27,018 nt of DNA from Verrucomicrobiota bacterium (GCA_026397855.1 JAPLUA010000289.1:1-27018), one strand, 5' to 3'; shown: positions 14,584 to 21,549, counted from the stretch's first letter. Notes: generated by a model not told the origin, from the sequence alone. Numbers and translations: made by a program.

Positions 14584-16643
14584 CAAGGAAACACCTGTGT
14601 TTCCTGATACTGAAGACCGTTAAGCGGATCGGGGTCATGAGCGTCGGACAGTTTATCGTTAATACAAGCAGGCCAGAATGAAACCGCCGCCTTTATGGTG
14701 TTGGTAACAAAGAGCCTGTTCAGGAAAAGCTCGGTCTCTAGCGCATTGTTGAAAGCATCGACGATGGTCTGATTCTTCGCGGTTAAGTTATGGGCATACT
14801 CATAGCCGATGCCCGGAATGGCGATAGAGTCTGTGCTGGGCCCAATGAGCAAGTGCAGTTTTTCATTTACTGGGATCAGCCCCGCATCATTCATGCTATC
14901 GTAATTGTAAGGCCTGAGAATGTTGCAGGCGTAAATGGTCATCCAACGCAGGCCGTTGGTGCCTGCACTTCCGCAATCCATGTCGGCTAGGCGCACATAA
15001 TCATCTTGTCCCAGCCACAAGTAGGTATAGGAGACACCATCGGCTTCTGTTCCGGTTGTGCCGGTATTTCCATACGAGCCGTGCGTCATTAACATGCCAA
15101 AGTTGCACGTGTTGAAAATGGAATTGCCCCCTCGGTCGGGGCGCTTGATATCGGCAGCACTCCATTGGTCTTCCTCTTTTAAGAAAGCTGTTTTCCAGCC
15201 GGACTTTTGCATCTCAGCCTCGAATCCGCGGGCCAGGTAACGGTATTGTCGGATTCGATAATCCACTGTCTGAGCGGTTCGCGATTGGCCGTCGATGGCC
15301 ACGCGTGGCGGGAGAGGATACGGCCAACCGGTTCTTGGATGTAAACTAGCAAACCCGTTAGTGGCGTAAGTCTTGTAGCAGATACCAAAGGTGCCTGACG
15401 TGCCTTTGACACCAGAGGTTGGCTTGCGCTGCGGGGCACGGGTTGACTGTGATGCAGCGCCCGAATAGCCAGAGGAAACCCCGGCGAACGTGGCGAGGTT
15501 GATTGTGTTTCGTTCCAAAGCGGGGGAATTCAGGGCCGTTGCCTCGGCCCATGTTGCTTCAAAAATATCAAAGCCGTTCGTGTCGTAGCCAGGAGGGTAG
15601 AGGATGAGTGGAACGACACAAGCTGCATTGGGAGCCAACGCAAAGATGTCTGTCGATTCGGCTTGTACTCCGAATGAAGGCACGGGCGGCGGGTCGGTGT
15701 CAATGCCGCCGCCACTACCCTGATTGTAGGCCTGCCCATTTGTTTGAGCACTTAACAGGTAGGTGTAAACTCCATCGGGAATTGAACTGCCGCCGTCGCC
15801 CGTGCCATCCCAATTATACAGCATGGACACGCCGCTACCTGTGGCTGTGCGCACCGTATTGCTGCTGGCATCTTGAATTTGAAGGGTCCAGTCAACACCG
15901 GCCGCGAAAGTGGCGGTGACTTGCTGTGTTTGACCCAACGCAGGTTCAAAAAACGGCTGAGAGAAGGCGAGCGATGCAATCAGGTTGTTGAATGCAACTC
16001 GCACGTAAGAAGAAACAGCCCTCCCATAAGTAATAACTCCGCCATTGGCGATGCCCTCCAAGCCGGACTGCGATGCAGCAGTAGCAAATACGATATGATC
16101 ACCGTTAGGCCATTCGCACGTATTAATAATGAAGTTGGTGCCGTCGTCACTGGGCCATTGTTGTTCGCCATCAATGTAAAGCCTTACCTCACTTAGAATC
16201 TCAGAACTGCTTGCCGTCACTTGTAATGTGATGGTGTTGGACAGCGTTGCCCCGTCTGGAGGCGATACGACACTAATGTCTGGGTTTGAAGGCGAAGTAT
16301 TGGCTTCAGCCAGCTTCACACGGTAGAAGCGCTTTGGAGAGTGCTTAGGGTGTAAAATGTTGGGGGTGATGTCATAGTTACCAGCGTCCGCCACAAAGGT
16401 GTAAGTGCCGTGCGAGGGATACTCGGTGTAAAGCGGCAACCAAGCCGTTGAGCCGTCTGGATTGCCGTTTAGCGCCTCGGCGTAATCCACTTCGTAAACT
16501 TCATTCGTGTTGCTGGCCCAGCCTAACATAATGGCATGCTCTCCAGCTTCCTTGACTGCGGCGAATGGAACCCAGGTTTGGGGGTATACCGTGTTCGCCG
16601 AGGATATGGCTAACCCAAGAAGGATTGATCTCATTGTATTCAT
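14583..16643 (-). CDS. Secreted multidomain protein with a clan-CD (caspase-like) His/Cys pattern
   Basis: The start chosen is ATG 16643, giving a signal peptide (MNTMRSILLGLAISSANTVY) and 686 residues; a GTG/ATG-type start at 16685 only adds a charged leader. Domains in order: a beta module ending SPKRFYRVKLAE (about 25-112); an Ig-like module with ISVVSPPDGATLSNTITLQV (about 122-215); a FlgD-type Ig module with YNWDGTGDGGSSIPDGVYTY (about 230-300); a linker; and a C-terminal domain (about 420-660). In that last domain the hydrophobic strand FGMLMTHGSYG carries His521-Gly, and LRWMTIYACNIL carries Ala-Cys573. Strand-HG, spacer, strand-AC is the arrangement of clan CD cysteine peptidases (caspases, gingipains, legumain). 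Peptidase activity is inferred. The domain may equal an uncharacterised DUF whose fold has been predicted elsewhere. Lower GC suggests transfer. Confidence 0.75.
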   Translation of the reverse strand: MNTMRSILLGLAISSANTVYPQTWVPFAAVKEAGEHAIMLGWASNTNEVYEVDYAEALNGNPDGSTAWLPLYTEYPSHGTYTFVADAGNYDITPNILHPKHSPKRFYRVKLAEANTSPSNPDISVVSPPDGATLSNTITLQVTASSSEILSEVRLYIDGEQQWPSDDGTNFIINTCEWPNGDHIVFATAASQSGLEGIANGGVITYGRAVSSYVRVAFNNLIASLAFSQPFFEPALGQTQQVTATFAAGVDWTLQIQDASSNTVRTATGSGVSMLYNWDGTGDGGSSIPDGVYTYLLSAQTNGQAYNQGSGGGIDTDPPPVPSFGVQAESTDIFALAPNAACVVPLILYPPGYDTNGFDIFEATWAEATALNSPALERNTINLATFAGVSSGYSGAASQSTRAPQRKPTSGVKGTSGTFGICYKTYATNGFASLHPRTGWPYPLPPRVAIDGQSRTAQTVDYRIRQYRYLARGFEAEMQKSGWKTAFLKEEDQWSAADIKRPDRGGNSIFNTCNFGMLMTHGSYGNTGTTGTEADGVSYTYLWLGQDDYVRLADMDCGSAGTNGLRWMTIYACNILRPYNYDSMNDAGLIPVNEKLHLLIGPSTDSIAIPGIGYEYAHNLTAKNQTIVDAFNNALETELFLNRLFVTNTIKAAVSFWPACINDKLSDAHDPDPLNGLQYQETQVFP

Positions 16644-16697
16644 TAGTTTGTCTAGGTTAAAGCGCGCATTGACCGACTGTACCAAACCTCCAGCTAA

Positions 16698-16725
16698 GTG
16701 CTGAGAAGTTCAGCACGGATGCTGA
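16698..16725 (-). promoter_or_regulatory. Three alternating TGCTGA/TCAGCA arms upstream of the secreted pair
   Basis: GTGCTGA at 16698-16704 pairs perfectly with TCAGCAC at 16710-16716, and the same central arm TCAGCA (16710-16715) pairs with TGCTGA at 16720-16725. The middle arm can therefore join either neighbour but not both. The block lies 55 bases before the ATG at 16643. As DNA it could be an operator; as RNA it gives two mutually exclusive short hairpins. Confidence 0.45.
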
Positions 16726-16762
16726 CAGAGGCTACCAAGAGCGGCGATAGATGCAACACAAA

Positions 16763-17327
16763 TCATGCGATATTCAAAGCATGTGACTGGCGTGGGATGT
16801 TTGCTTGATGGCGGGAGTAGCCTTCGGTGGCACCTTTTGGAGGCAAGAGGAAGGCTTTGGTCCAGGCTTGGCGGGTGATTTGCCAGCGGTGGGGGGAGCG
16901 GCGGCGGGCTGGCAGGGCGCGGGCGTGGATGGCTTTGATGATGAGGGAGGGGTGGCAGCGGAGCAAGGGGGCAAGTTCAGCGGGGGTGAGGGTGGCGCGG
17001 CGCCTGGGCCAGGTGAACCTGGCGGTGGCGAGTTTCTTGAAGGGATAGGGAGGGCGGCGGCGAAAGCGATCGAGGTAATGGGCACGGGGAAAAGGCTGGG
17101 CGTGCTGGGCGATCCAACGCACGAAGCGCTGGAGTTCCGCGAGGCGGAGGCGGGAGCCGGAGCGGGAGATGTGGCCGGCGGTGATCCAAGCGCGGAGGGG
17201 TTGGGTGGAGCGGCCGAGGAGGCGGGGGGGGGGTGGTGGCGGCGAGTCGGGTGAGGATTTCGGGAGAGCGGCATTTGACGTGCCAGGCGGCGGGGCCGCG
17301 TTGCCAGGGGAGTCCGGTTTTGGGCAT
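16763..17327 (-). pseudogene. HTH protein gene broken by a G10 homopolymer frameshift
   Basis: One frame starts at ATG 17327 (MPKTGLPWQRGPAAWHVKCR, SPEILTRLAATTP) and becomes nonsense after a run of ten G (ten C in sense) near 17224-17233. Removing one base joins it to the frame reading RLLGRSTQPLRAWITAGHIS, LAELQRFVRWIAQHAQPFPR and onward to a stop at 16763. The joined product, about 187 aa, has two helix-turn-helix-like segments: STQPLRAWITAGHIS and LTPAELAPLLRCHPSLIIKA. The second is followed by a basic RRRSPHRWQIT segment. It is the last gene of the phage-like minus-strand cluster, 10 bases after the 47-aa ORF. The break may be a sequencing error, a phase-variable switch or true decay. 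Confidence 0.55.
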
Positions 17328-17337
17328 GGGCAGGGTG

Positions 17338-17481
17338 CTAGCCGATGGTGGTCACGCCGGAGAGCTGGCGGAGGGCTTGGAGGAATTTGGCAAAGGAGCA
17401 GGTTTCGGGAAAGTCGGGTCCGACGGCGCCGGGGAAGGCGTTACTGCCGTAGGCGCGGACGGAGCGGCCTTTGTGCCGCAT
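17338..17481 (-). CDS. Small 47-aa protein of the phage-like cluster
   Basis: This short frame (MRHKGRSVRAYGSNAFPGAV, then GPDFPETCSFAKFLQALRQL and SGVTTIG) uses G or C in nearly every third position, which argues for coding. It starts at ATG 17481, stops with TAG at 17338-17340, and the next gene of the cluster begins 10 bases later. It is basic at the N-terminus and helical at the C-terminus. I do not recognise a family. Its start coincides with the edge of the SIMPL remnant on the other strand. Confidence 0.45.
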   Translation of the reverse strand: MRHKGRSVRAYGSNAFPGAVGPDFPETCSFAKFLQALRQLSGVTTIG

Positions 17482-17739
17482 GGTGACCCGGAGCCGGTGC
17501 GGGCGCGCCTGTTGACCGCAGCCGTGGAAAGCGCGCAGAGGCGCGCGGAAATCATCACGCGCGCGGCTGGCACGAAGCTAGGCAAGATTGTCCATATCAG
17601 TTACGGCGTTACGGAGGTGCGCTTCCGTTCTGAGCCACAGGCTTGTTTGGCTGAGGACGGCCCTGGCGCACCGGACATTGAAGCTGGGAGTTTCAGCGTC
17701 GAGGACAGTGTGACGGTGACGTGGGAGATTTTGGATTAG
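17482..17739 (+). pseudogene. C-terminal remnant of a SIMPL-domain (DUF541) protein
   Basis: The frame reads DPEPVRARLLTAAVESAQRR, AEIITRAAGTKLGKIVHISY and, at the end, IEAGSFSVEDSVTVTWEILD. This fits the C-terminal part of SIMPL proteins, with the helix that pairs AxxxA spacing with AAGxKLGxI and a closing beta strand of the type VxVTxxx. The N-terminal two thirds are missing: upstream bases in this frame are the antisense of the 47-aa minus-strand ORF. The break at about 17480 is therefore a recombination junction, with phage-like DNA replacing the start of a host gene. Confidence 0.55.
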
Positions 17740-17967
17740 CAGATTGCGAAGAGGCTGGCTCCGGGTGATCTGAGGCATGCGGTGTTAGCTCCAGCGGAGG
17801 GATGCCGGAACCCCGCGCGCGCAGGCAACACGGGGCGCGGATGGGCAAGACGGAATCAGCGCGAATAGGGGTTAGGGGGCTTGATTTACTGGGGGTTGAT
17901 CAAGGTTTGGGGGGGGAACTGGGGTGAGACAAACCAGAATCGGTGTGCTGGAGGTGGGTTGAATGGG
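17740..17967. other. Gene-free stretch
   Basis: About 230 bases lie between the SIMPL remnant and the tail-morphogenesis gene. They contain G-rich runs (a G8 run near 17910) but no open frame, hairpin or promoter that I can support. Confidence 0.4.
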
Positions 17968-18477
17968 TCACTTTCCAGCGGCCTGGCGGGCTAACGCTCT
18001 TTCAGCGGCGGCCTTGATCTTCTCTTCGGCTTTGGGGGTTAGATGACCGTTTGCAACTGGGAAGAAGGGTCTGGCGGGGATCGTGACCTGGCTTACGGTG
18101 GCCCAGCGGCCGGGGACCCATTGGAAACGGAGCTTGGGGTTGCCCTTTATCGTGCCGCCAAACTGGTGGATGGCAGCGTAAATCATGGGGCTGCCGACGG
18201 TGGCGCTGTGGGGGGTTACTTCGAGGTGGAAGCTTCGGCTTAGGGTGCCGCTCTTTTGAAGCTTGGCGGCGGTGCCGTCCTTTTTTGGGGACCAGGGGGA
18301 GGGGCGATAGTCGGCATTCTTGAAGTTCCCCATCGTGAGCGATAGGAAGGTAGTGCCCATGGCGCGGAAGATGGGCTCGGGCTTTTTGGCGGTGGCGGCG
18401 AGGTGGCTTAGGGCGGGGCTGATGTCGTTCTTCGTGATTTTGAAGGAGAGGGCGGACATGGGATAGCCGATCGTCAA
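17968..18477 (-). CDS. Phage virion morphogenesis protein (tail completion, gpS-like)
   Basis: The 163-169-aa product matches the Phage_tail_S family (phage P2 gpS / Mu-like virion morphogenesis), which helps complete the tail and join it to the head. Typical segments are KLQKSGTLSRSFHLEVTPHS, SATVGSPMIYAAIHQFGGTI and the late TIPARPFFPVANG. The TTG at 18477 overlaps the stop of the preceding gene as TTGA, suggesting coupling; the ATG at 18459 (MSALSFKI) is the alternative start and fits the family N-terminus better. Length is normal for the family and no internal stop is seen. No capsid, terminase or tail-tube gene lies in the window, so it belongs to a relic or a partial cluster. Confidence 0.85.
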   Translation of the reverse strand: MTIGYPMSALSFKITKNDISPALSHLAATAKKPEPIFRAMGTTFLSLTMGNFKNADYRPSPWSPKKDGTAAKLQKSGTLSRSFHLEVTPHSATVGSPMIYAAIHQFGGTIKGNPKLRFQWVPGRWATVSQVTIPARPFFPVANGHLTPKAEEKIKAAAERALARQAAGK

Positions 18478-18710
18478 TGGAGGGGGAAATCCGAAGGCCG
18501 AAAGCCCAAGCTATGATCTGACATCGAGTTCGGTTGTAGCGCCTGTGTGCGGGCTGAAGTTCGTGCTTCGAATCGCAGGCCATGATCGCCGGGATAGGGC
18601 TTCGTGTGATCGTGGTCGCCATCGGTGATGACATCGGGGATACCGTCAGGGAAGGCGGAGCACTTCCAGACCCCGAAGAGATGCGTGCAGTGCTCACATT
18701 GGACATTCAT
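18474..18710 (-). CDS. Small Cys-containing phage-associated protein
   Basis: The 78-aa product begins MNVQCEHCTHLFGVWKCSAF, with Cys5-x2-Cys8 and Cys17, then PDGIPDVITDGDHDHTKPYP and GDHGLRFE. The string C-x-AFP-x-GIP ... DH ... PYPGD-x-G is a motif I recall from small proteins encoded near phage head genes; this is memory, not a search. The cysteines and histidines could bind a metal. It overlaps the gene before it as ATGA at 18707-18710 and the gene after it by TTGA. Residues after about 50 are less typical and may be extra. Function is unknown. Confidence 0.65.
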   Translation of the reverse strand: MNVQCEHCTHLFGVWKCSAFPDGIPDVITDGDHDHTKPYPGDHGLRFEARTSARTQALQPNSMSDHSLGFRPSDFPLH

Positions 18711-18955
18711 AACAAGCGTTTACAATGAACCTTCATCCAAATATCCAGTAATTGCAACACCGGGGCAGGCAAAGCGTTGCGGCCTTCGAGCAGGCCCAGC
18801 GCCAAGGCCTCGGAGAGCAGCTCGCGGTGGTTTTTCAGGGCGCGATAGGAAATAGAGGCAATGTCGCTACGCCGGAGCCTCCCGGTAACGGTGGCGGCAT
18901 CTACCATCACTTTCCAATCGGTGGCGGCCGCCGTTCCACACCGGTCCAATTCCAT
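18707..18955 (-). CDS. Small protein of unknown function heading the phage-like cluster
   Basis: The start chosen is ATG 18955, giving 82 residues. The longer frame to 19180 reads into the palindromic DNA and looks noncoding. The product (MELDRCGTAAATDWKVMVDA ... RRSDIASISYRALKNHRELL ... QLLDIWMKVHCKRLL) is helical and weakly basic at its ends. Its stop overlaps the next start as ATGA, which supports that it is translated as part of the cluster. I do not recognise a family; a DNA- or capsid-binding accessory role is possible but unsupported. Confidence 0.45.
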   Translation of the reverse strand: MELDRCGTAAATDWKVMVDAATVTGRLRRSDIASISYRALKNHRELLSEALALGLLEGRNALPAPVLQLLDIWMKVHCKRLL

Positions 18956-19018
18956 CGCAAGACCCGGGACAGTCCGGCTAGCGCCCGGGCACCCCTGTCC
19001 GGCTGCCGGGCCATTGGA

Positions 19019-19071
19019 GCCGTTTGTAACATTCCCAGGCTGCGCGCCCGGGCAACAATCTAACAAACGGC
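19019..19071. repeat. Inverted repeat with 9-bp arms
   Basis: GCCGTTTGT at 19019-19027 is matched by ACAAACGGC at 19063-19071, a perfect 9-bp stem around a GC-rich 35-base interior. It lies between the first gene of the phage-like cluster and the large palindrome. No T-tract is attached. Confidence 0.4.
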
Positions 19072-19118
19072 ACCAAGGCCCCTCCCGGCAGCCCCGGTGG
19101 CGTGCCTCCCCGGCGCTC

Positions 19119-19257
19119 CAAGCGTGTTCCAACGGTAGTACCCCGGTAGCGCTACGGTATTGCCCCCGTAGCGGCCCCATGTTGATCTGATCAACATGGG
19201 GCCGCTACCGTAGTGCTACCGGGGCAATACCGTAGTAATACCGTTGGAACACGCTTG
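19119..19257. repeat. 139-bp palindrome made of eight 11-bp iterons
   Basis: The element is symmetric about 19188. Outer arms of 19 bp (19119-19137 and 19239-19257) and a perfect inner palindrome (19168-19187 and 19189-19208) bracket middle parts that do not pair base for base. Each arm instead holds four 11-bp units without gaps. Left: CGGTAGTACCC, CGGTAGCGCTA, CGGTATTGCCC, CCGTAGCGGCC from 19133 to 19176. Right, read on the minus strand: CGGTATTACTA, CGGTATTGCCC, CGGTAGCACTA, CGGTAGCGGCC from 19243 to 19200. The core is CATGTTGATC T GATCAACATG. No T-tract adjoins it. Confidence 0.85.
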
Positions 19258-19592
19258 CGGCACCCTTCCAATACCTCTGCCTTTGGCTTTGTAACGTAAC
19301 AAAGGCACTGGAGCTCCGATGGGGCTTGCGGTGGTCTTGTTCGGGTCTGCGTGCTATCAAGGGGGTGCTCCTGGGGATCCGGTTGCATGGCTTCTTCCTG
19401 CGCGATTTGCAGCCTTGTGACGGCCGTCCCGGGGCTGTCCCTATTGATCTGGGGCTCATTTGGAGTTCCAGCACAGGGGCCAAACCGCATATCTGGAATG
19501 GCTCTACCCGCTCAAATCCTGGCGGCATCGCATGAGAATGACCGCGCTCCGGAAAAATGTGAGATGCGCACCACTGGTGCAGACTTTGGTTT
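19258..19592. other. Gene-free stretch upstream of fur
   Basis: About 335 bases between the palindrome and the fur promoter. Short frames exist on both strands, but none has a recognisable domain or consistent third-position bias. CTTTGT-AACGTA-ACAAAG near 19289-19306 is a minor inverted repeat. I see no supported gene. Confidence 0.4.
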
Positions 19593-19621
19593 TTGACTTG
19601 GCGGGCGAGCTTGGGTTAGGC
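19593..19621 (+). promoter_or_regulatory. Possible fur promoter
   Basis: TTGACT (19593-19598) is followed after 17 bases by TTAGGC (19616-19621). The -35 box is good and the -10 box is poor. Transcription would begin at about the ATG at 19629, giving a leaderless message. Confidence 0.3.
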
Positions 19622-19628
19622 TGGCGGT

Positions 19629-20102
19629 ATGGCAGATGCGGCCAACAAGTGCGCCCGGCAGCGGTTCCTGGAGTTTCTCGCGCAGAAGAACCTGCGTATG
19701 ACCGGGCAGCGCCGGGCCATCATCGAGACCGTGTTCAGCACGGAGGAGCATTTCACCGCGGAACAGTTGCTGGAGTGGTCCCGGCGGCGGGACAAATCGG
19801 TTTCCCGCGCCACGGTGTATCGCACCCTGCCGCTGCTCACGGAGAGCGGCCTGGTGCGGGAAATGGATTTCGGGAAGGAGCATAAGTTCTATGACCCGAA
19901 CTACGCCGAGCATCCCCGGCACAACCACATCATCTGCCAGGATTGCGGCAAGATCGTCGAGTTCGAGAGCGAGAAGATCGAGCATGTGGAAAACGAGATC
20001 AGCCGCCGGCTCGGCTATGCCGTGAAGTCCCATCGCCTGCAGATTACCGCCACCTGCGAAGAGTTCCGGCAGCGGGGCAAGTGCTCGAAGAAGAGGCCGT
20101 AA
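19629..20102 (+). CDS. fur: Fur-family metal-responsive transcriptional regulator
   Basis: The 157-aa cytoplasmic regulator has the N-terminal winged helix (LRMTGQRRAIIETVFSTEEH, SRATVYRTLPLLTESGLVRE) and the C-terminal dimer/metal domain. The metal-binding signature HPRHNHIICQDCGKIVEFES gives His98, His100 and the CxxC pair Cys103/Cys106. A second Cys pair (Cys143 and Cys152 in ATCEEFRQRGKC) would complete the structural zinc site. Such proteins repress iron-, zinc- or peroxide-stress genes with the metal as co-repressor. Sequence alone does not separate Fur from Zur or PerR, so the symbol is for the family. It stands alone, convergent with the HD-domain gene. Confidence 0.93.
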   Translation: MADAANKCARQRFLEFLAQKNLRMTGQRRAIIETVFSTEEHFTAEQLLEWSRRRDKSVSRATVYRTLPLLTESGLVREMDFGKEHKFYDPNYAEHPRHNHIICQDCGKIVEFESEKIEHVENEISRRLGYAVKSHRLQITATCEEFRQRGKCSKKRP

Positions 20103-20224
20103 AAGCGGGCGGGCTGCGCGGAACGGAGATCCGTGGACCCTGCCGCTGGCGGGCCCGGCACCAGCGAACTATTGCGGCTTAACCTCAAGCCTTTGCGCAT
20201 AGGGTCTGGGCTTCGGGGCGGGGA

Positions 20225-20833
20225 TTAGAATTCGACGCCATCGGCCTCAGCCTGCGCGGCCTCCAGGAAGGCCCGCAAGACCTGGACTCGCGCCTGGGCA
20301 AGCCGGCGCGCGGCGGGCAGTTGCAGCCTGGCGGGCAGTTGCTCGGCATTCCGGCGCAACACCGCCAGCGGATCGGACAGCCGGATAAACCGGGTGTCAC
20401 GGCCCACTTTGCTTACCGTGCGAAGGATGCCGATCGCACCCAGTTGCTCGAGCACATCCGCGTCCCGCAACAAGCTGCCCTCGAACGTCGCCGGCTGGCC
20501 GGAGGGCAGGTGCGTGCGGATCGCCTCCACGACCGCCGGGATCTTCTCCTCGGGAAAACCGAACTGGCGGAGCAATCCCGGCGCAGTTCTCATCGCATAG
20601 GCCACATTATCCCAGGCAGCCAGCGCAGCCGGATCCTCGGGCCGATGCCCATAAAACACGCCCAGGTCGTGCAGCCAGGCGGCGGCGTGGAGCACGTCGT
20701 CATCGTAAGACCGGCCCTCCGCCAGGCTCGCGGCAAGGCGGTAAAGCCGGGGCTGGTGGCTGAATTTGTCCGGCGGCTGGGCCTGGGCGCGGACGTATTC
20801 GGCAATGGCCTCGCGATAGGGCGGTTGAGTCAT
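20225..20833 (-). CDS. HD-domain metal-dependent phosphohydrolase
   Basis: The start is ATG 20833 (MTQPPYREAIAEYVRAQAQP), because the longer frame to 21019 has no family support. The 202-aa product has the HD signature: His26 in FSHQPRL, His55-Asp56 in HAAAWLHDLGVF, His108 in VVEAIRTHL and Asp126 in LLRDADVLEQLG. These would bind one or two metal ions. The subtype resembles small YedJ/YpgQ-like HD proteins, whose substrates are often nucleotides, but none can be assigned here. The C-terminus is Ala-rich and helical. It has no operon partner on its strand. Confidence 0.85.
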   Translation of the reverse strand: MTQPPYREAIAEYVRAQAQPPDKFSHQPRLYRLAASLAEGRSYDDDVLHAAAWLHDLGVFYGHRPEDPAALAAWDNVAYAMRTAPGLLRQFGFPEEKIPAVVEAIRTHLPSGQPATFEGSLLRDADVLEQLGAIGILRTVSKVGRDTRFIRLSDPLAVLRRNAEQLPARLQLPAARRLAQARVQVLRAFLEAAQAEADGVEF

Positions 20834-21213
20834 GCGGCCAGCATAGCCGCCCCGCCCGGAATCCGCCAGCGCCGAGCGCAAGGCCCCGGCAATCCCTCCG
20901 TCCGCCACACACCAGGACGTTGCGCGGCCCGTGGCACCTCTCTCTGTGCCACTTTTGGACCGGTTTGCCGCCCTCCACGCCCCCCTACGAATCGACGTCG
21001 CCGGGGATTGGCGGGGCACCTCGAAAAATAGTTAAAATAAAGCTTGCTATTTTGGCGGGAGGATACATTATTGCCCAGTTAGTTAGATACCTTGGAATTC
21101 CATGGCATGGTAAATCTTCAAGTGAACTCGGTTCAGTGATGATTTGAAACCCGATGAGCGGGAACAGTCTGGAGAACGCAAGAGTTAGTCTAAAGTTAGT
21201 GTAAATACATCAC
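20834..21213. other. Intergenic region with AT-rich leader of the RRM gene
   Basis: The first half (to about 21025) is GC-rich with no credible gene. From 21025 the composition changes to AT-rich: AAAATAGTTAAAATAAAGC and onward. TTGCTA at about 21045-21050 followed after 16 bases by CATTAT is a possible promoter. It would give an untranslated leader of roughly 140 bases before ATG 21214, of the kind seen for cold-shock-type RNA-binding genes. Confidence 0.35.
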
Positions 21214-21549
21214 ATGAGCGCAAAACTGTTTGTAGGGAATCTTTCCTTCAACATCACTGAGAATGACCTGCAGGACGCCTTCGCGGCGCACGGCACGGTC
21301 GTGGAAGCCAACCTGATGATGGACCGGGCAACCGGCCGTCCTCGCGGGTTTGCCTTCGTCACCATGGGTTCGCCCGAAGAGGCCCAGAAGGCCATCGATG
21401 CCATGAACGGCAAGGAACTGGGCGGACGCGCCCTGACGGTTAACATCGCCCGGCCTCGCGAAGAGCGCCCGGCTGGCGGCGGCGGCGGCAATCGTGGCTA
21501 CGGTGGTCGTGGCGGCGGCGGCGGCGGTGGCGGTCGCGACCGTTACTAG
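21214..21549 (+). CDS. Glycine-rich RRM RNA-binding protein
   Basis: The 111-aa protein has one RNA recognition motif (residues 3 to about 80) with RNP2 LFVGNL (5-10) and RNP1 RGFAFVTM (44-51). A flexible tail of glycine and arginine (RGYGGRGGGGGGGGRDRY) follows. Bacterial members of this family (Rbp of cyanobacteria and PVC bacteria) bind single-stranded RNA and are often cold-induced. The position of the ATG at 21214 directly before MSAKLFVGNL fixes the start. A strong terminator follows at 21569-21602, so it is a single-gene transcript with a long leader. Confidence 0.93.
   Translation: MSAKLFVGNLSFNITENDLQDAFAAHGTVVEANLMMDRATGRPRGFAFVTMGSPEEAQKAIDAMNGKELGGRALTVNIARPREERPAGGGGGNRGYGGRGGGGGGGGRDRY

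Noticed and set aside
17233..17480. N-terminal half of the 168-aa plus-strand frame as part of a SIMPL protein
   Set aside because: This part is antisense to the 47-aa and HTH minus-strand frames and shows no SIMPL similarity; only the part after about 17482 does.
18956..19180. Extended N-terminus of the first phage-cluster gene
   Set aside because: The frame runs into the palindrome and its Cys/Gly/Pro-rich translation is not protein-like.
19119..19257. CRISPR array or intrinsic terminator
   Set aside because: The 11-bp units have no spacers between them and there is no T-tract after the stem.
16763..19257. Intact prophage
   Set aside because: No integrase, terminase, portal or capsid gene is visible and one gene is frameshifted.
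20834..21019. 62-residue N-terminal extension of the HD-domain protein
   Set aside because: The family N-terminus fits ATG 20833 and the extension is Arg/Gly-rich with no conserved features.
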